DNA of 6,861 nucleotides from assembly GCA_903856995.1 (NCBI GenBank), contig CAIODK010000328.1, positions 1-6,861 on the forward strand, written 5' to 3'. Positions within the stretch are counted from its first letter, which is position 1, and every line of letters begins with the position of its first letter. This document shows, piece after piece, positions 5,252 through 6,861 of this stretch. Origin of the DNA: an uncultured Burkholderiales bacterium (lineage in GTDB: Bacteria > Pseudomonadota > Gammaproteobacteria > Burkholderiales > Burkholderiaceae_C). A model generated the notes under the pieces. The model worked only from the letters and a program-made list of their open reading frames with translations. It did no database searches and had not been told where the DNA came from. The position numbers and the translations under genes were made by a program.

Positions 5252-5899
5252 ATGGACGTTTTGGTGACGCAAACCTTGTCGAGCGTCCAAGCCGGCATTG
5301 AGGTTGCTGGGACAGTGGCCTTCGCCTTGTCGGGTGTGATGGAGGCTGCTCGAAAAAAGCTGGATGCCGTCGGTGTGTGCGCCGTAGCCAGCGTCGCCGC
5401 ATTCGGTGGCGGCACCTTGCGGGATGTGTTGCTCGACCGACGACCTTTGTTTTGGATTGAACAATCCTGGTATTTATGGACGGTCTTAGCGCTCTGTCTC
5501 GCTGCGATGGCGTTGATGCGTGCCAAACATTTCAAACCCACTGAAAAGTCCATGCAATGGCCCGATGCCTTGGGCTTGGGGTTGTTTGCCGCAAGTGGCA
5601 CGCAAATCGCACTGGGTATGCAAATGCCCCCGCTTATTGCGGTGCTGATGGGTGTTATCACGGCTACCTTTGGCGGCGTGCTGCGTGACATTGTGTGTAA
5701 CGAAATCCCCACCGCTTTCCATGACCATCACCCCTATGCCGTCTGCGCGTTTGCAGGTGGTTGGGTGGTGGTGCTTTTGCATTACTTGGGCTTCGACCCG
5801 AATGCCGTGGTGGCGATTGGTGCTGCCACCGTCACACTGCTGCGCTTGGCTGCGCTGCAGTGTGAGTGGCGTTTACCAACGTGGAAGATTGAAGACTGA
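5252..5899 (+). CDS. TRIC/UPF0126 family membrane protein (YadS/YicG-like; cation channel or glycine transporter)
   Basis: A 215-residue inner-membrane protein made of two related halves plus a last helix, about seven transmembrane segments. Half one has FALSGVMEAARKKLDAVG (24-41) and the glycine motif GGGTLRDVLLDRRP (52-65). Half two has LGLGLFAASGTQIAL (107-121) and GGVLRDIVCNEIP (141-153). The paired 'GG-x-LRD' motifs are the hallmark of the prokaryotic TRIC fold. Structures of prokaryotic relatives show trimeric cation channels, while genetic data on some bacterial members point to glycine uptake, so the transported species is open. The ATG at 5252 is preferred, about 8 nt after AAGAGA; a GTG directly before it (5249) would add one residue. 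It is 13 nt downstream of the binding-protein gene, suggesting an operon. Its stop is 7 nt from the stop of convergent glxR. Confidence 0.9.
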   Translation: MDVLVTQTLSSVQAGIEVAGTVAFALSGVMEAARKKLDAVGVCAVASVAAFGGGTLRDVLLDRRPLFWIEQSWYLWTVLALCLAAMALMRAKHFKPTEKSMQWPDALGLGLFAASGTQIALGMQMPPLIAVLMGVITATFGGVLRDIVCNEIPTAFHDHHPYAVCAFAGGWVVVLLHYLGFDPNAVVAIGAATVTLLRLAALQCEWRLPTWKIED

Positions 5900-5908
5900 A
5901 CCCGTCTT
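5892..5908. repeat. Small inverted repeat spanning two convergent stop codons
   Basis: AAGAC (5892-5896) and GTCTT (5904-5908) form a 5-bp stem with a 7-nt loop. The loop contains the TGA of the TRIC gene, and the right arm covers part of the glxR TAA. There is no T-tract on either side, so this is not a convincing intrinsic terminator and may be chance. Confidence 0.3.
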
Positions 5909-6785
5909 ACTTGGTGGCAACTTCGTGTGCAGCCATCAACTCCAATGATTTCACCAAGGCCGAGTGGTCGAGCTGGCCCCAACCGTTCGAGGCACAGGCT
6001 TGCATGAGTTGAGCGGCCGAAGCGGTTTGTGGCAATGACACGCCAATCGCCTTTGCGCCATTGAGGGCCAAAGCCAAATCCTTTTGATGCAAAGCAATCC
6101 GGAAGCCTGGGTCAAAGGTGCGTTTGATCATGCGTTCGCCATGGACTTCTAGAATACGACTTGCTGCAAAACCACCCATCAAAGCGGCACGCACTTTAGC
6201 GGGGTCCGCACCGGCTTTGCTGGCGAATAGCAAAGCTTCGCCGACGGCTGCAATGTTCAACGCGACGATGATTTGGTTAGCGACTTTGGTGGTTTGACCA
6301 TCGCCATTGCCGCCCACGAGGGTGATGTTCTTGCCCATCAACTCAAACAGGGGCTTGACTTTGTTGAAGGTGTCTTCTGAACCACCAATCATGATGGTGA
6401 GGCTGGCAGCCTTAGCGCCGACTTCGCCGCCAGAGACGGGGGCATCCAAATACTCGCAACCCAAGGCGTTGATTTTTTGAGCGAAGATTTTGGTGTCCAT
6501 GGGCGAGATGGAGCTCATGTCGACCACGGTCTTGCCTTTGGACAAACCTTCGGACACACCGTCCTTGCCGAACAGCACGGTTTCAACGTCCGGTGTGTCT
6601 GGCAACATCAAAAAGATGATGTCTGCCTGGCGCGCGACGTCTGCGTTGGTTGCGCAGATGTGCGCTGCGCTCAGGGCTGCAGGCACTTGGCTGCGTGTGC
6701 GAACAAACATGTCGTGCCCAGCTGTGAGCAAGTGTTGCGCCATGGGTGTACCCATAATGCCGAGGCCAATAAATCCAATTTTCAT
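5907..6785 (-). CDS. glxR: Tartronate semialdehyde reductase (2-hydroxy-3-oxopropionate reductase)
   Basis: A 292-residue beta-hydroxyacid dehydrogenase, the same length as E. coli GlxR and similar throughout. It reduces tartronate semialdehyde to D-glycerate with NAD(P)H, the last step of the glyoxylate carboligase route that feeds glyoxylate into central metabolism. The Rossmann start is GFIGLGIMGTPMA (4-16), with the Gly-x-Gly-x-x-Gly at 7-12. Next come MLPDTPDVETVLFG, VVDMSSISP (88-95), the substrate signature DAPVSGGEVGA (114-124, Ser118-Gly-Gly), VGGNGDGQTTKVANQ (157-171) with the catalytic lysine Lys167, and GERMIKRTF...HQKDLALAL (Lys235-Asp236), the cofactor/substrate helix of the C-terminal domain. 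The start is the ATG at 6785 with AGGA 6 nt upstream. It may be co-transcribed with a gene to its right ending at 6811. Family members such as GarR or 3-hydroxyisobutyrate dehydrogenase are alternatives, but the detailed match to GlxR is better. Confidence 0.94.
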   Translation of the reverse strand: MKIGFIGLGIMGTPMAQHLLTAGHDMFVRTRSQVPAALSAAHICATNADVARQADIIFLMLPDTPDVETVLFGKDGVSEGLSKGKTVVDMSSISPMDTKIFAQKINALGCEYLDAPVSGGEVGAKAASLTIMIGGSEDTFNKVKPLFELMGKNITLVGGNGDGQTTKVANQIIVALNIAAVGEALLFASKAGADPAKVRAALMGGFAASRILEVHGERMIKRTFDPGFRIALHQKDLALALNGAKAIGVSLPQTASAAQLMQACASNGWGQLDHSALVKSLELMAAHEVATK

Positions 6786-6789
6786 TTTT

Positions 6790-6795
6790 CTTCCT
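6790..6795 (-). promoter_or_regulatory. Ribosome binding site of glxR
   Basis: AGGAAG on the minus strand lies 4 nt (6 nt counting only AGGA) before the glxR ATG at 6785, in an A-rich leader. It confirms the start chosen from homology. Confidence 0.75.
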
Positions 6796-6810
6796 AGTTA
6801 CTTTTAAAAA

Positions 6811-6861
6811 TCAACGCACCATGCAAGGGCGTTTGTGGTCAAACTTCCAGCCGGGAATCAG
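6811..6861 (-). CDS. Possible 3' end of an unidentified gene upstream of glxR
   Basis: The minus strand from the window edge reads 16 open codons (LIPGWKFDHKRPCMVR) to a TGA at 6813-6811, 25 nt before the glxR start. The other two minus frames hit stops within this stretch. If real, it is the C-terminus of a gene co-directional and probably co-transcribed with glxR. I do not recognise the tail; it does not look like the end of hydroxypyruvate isomerase (Hyi), a common glxR neighbour. A plus-strand ATG at 6821 is also open to the edge but has no Shine-Dalgarno. The fragment is too short for a firm call. Confidence 0.4.
   Translation of the reverse strand: MIPGWKFDHKRPCMVR

Noticed and set aside
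6821..6861. Plus-strand gene starting at ATG 6821
   Set aside because: No Shine-Dalgarno precedes it. The minus-strand tail ending at 6811 is the more natural reading beside glxR. Only 41 nt are visible, so this is not final.

Overview
This window is a gene-dense stretch of a moderately GC-rich bacterial chromosome. It most resembles Burkholderiales, probably Comamonadaceae (a Limnohabitans/Rhodoferax-like organism). Supporting signs are a QueE with the spaced cysteine pattern known from Burkholderia multivorans QueE, a betaproteobacterial-looking QueD, a TRAP binding-protein tail and a glyoxylate-pathway GlxR. The assignment rests on recalled protein similarity, not on a search. No mobile element, CRISPR array, tRNA or rRNA is visible.

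Layout. (1) 1-150 (+) is the 3' end of a TRAP-type solute-binding protein gene. A strong two-way terminator at 167-198 separates it from the genes converging on it. (2) 4340 down to 216 (-) is a tightly packed six-gene run, in transcription order queE, queD, a type II haloacid dehalogenase-like HAD hydrolase, hslR, a YebC/PmpR-family gene and a yegD-like Hsp70. Junctions are a 4-nt overlap and gaps of 4, 2, 29 and 8 nt, so it is probably one operon ending at the shared terminator. (3) 4341-4434 is a short divergent promoter region. (4) 4435-5899 (+) holds an orphan periplasmic binding protein (SBP_bac_3 type) and, 13 nt downstream, a TRIC/UPF0126 (YadS/YicG-like) membrane protein. (5) 5907-6785 (-) is glxR, tartronate semialdehyde reductase, convergent with the TRIC gene with only 7 nt between stop codons. 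Just upstream of glxR is what may be the last 16 codons of another minus-strand gene cut by the window edge.

How the genes work together. QueD and QueE are successive steps of preQ0/queuosine synthesis, which leads to a modified base at the tRNA wobble position. Hsp15 (HslR) binds free 50S subunits carrying nascent chains. YebC-family proteins have recently been tied to relief of ribosome stalling. YegD-like proteins are Hsp70-type ATPases. The operon is therefore plausibly themed on translation and its quality control, with the HAD enzyme as the odd member. On the other side, an amino-acid-type binding protein, a family linked to glycine transport and a glyoxylate-to-glycerate enzyme lie together, which suggests a possible glycine/glyoxylate theme. 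Both themes are inferences from gene order.

The sharpest sequence-level oddity is QueD: the position of the catalytic cysteine (Cys27 in E. coli) is serine (Ser26). I see no wholly novel system. The best leads are the composition of the six-gene operon, the Cys-less QueD and the binding protein/TRIC pair.
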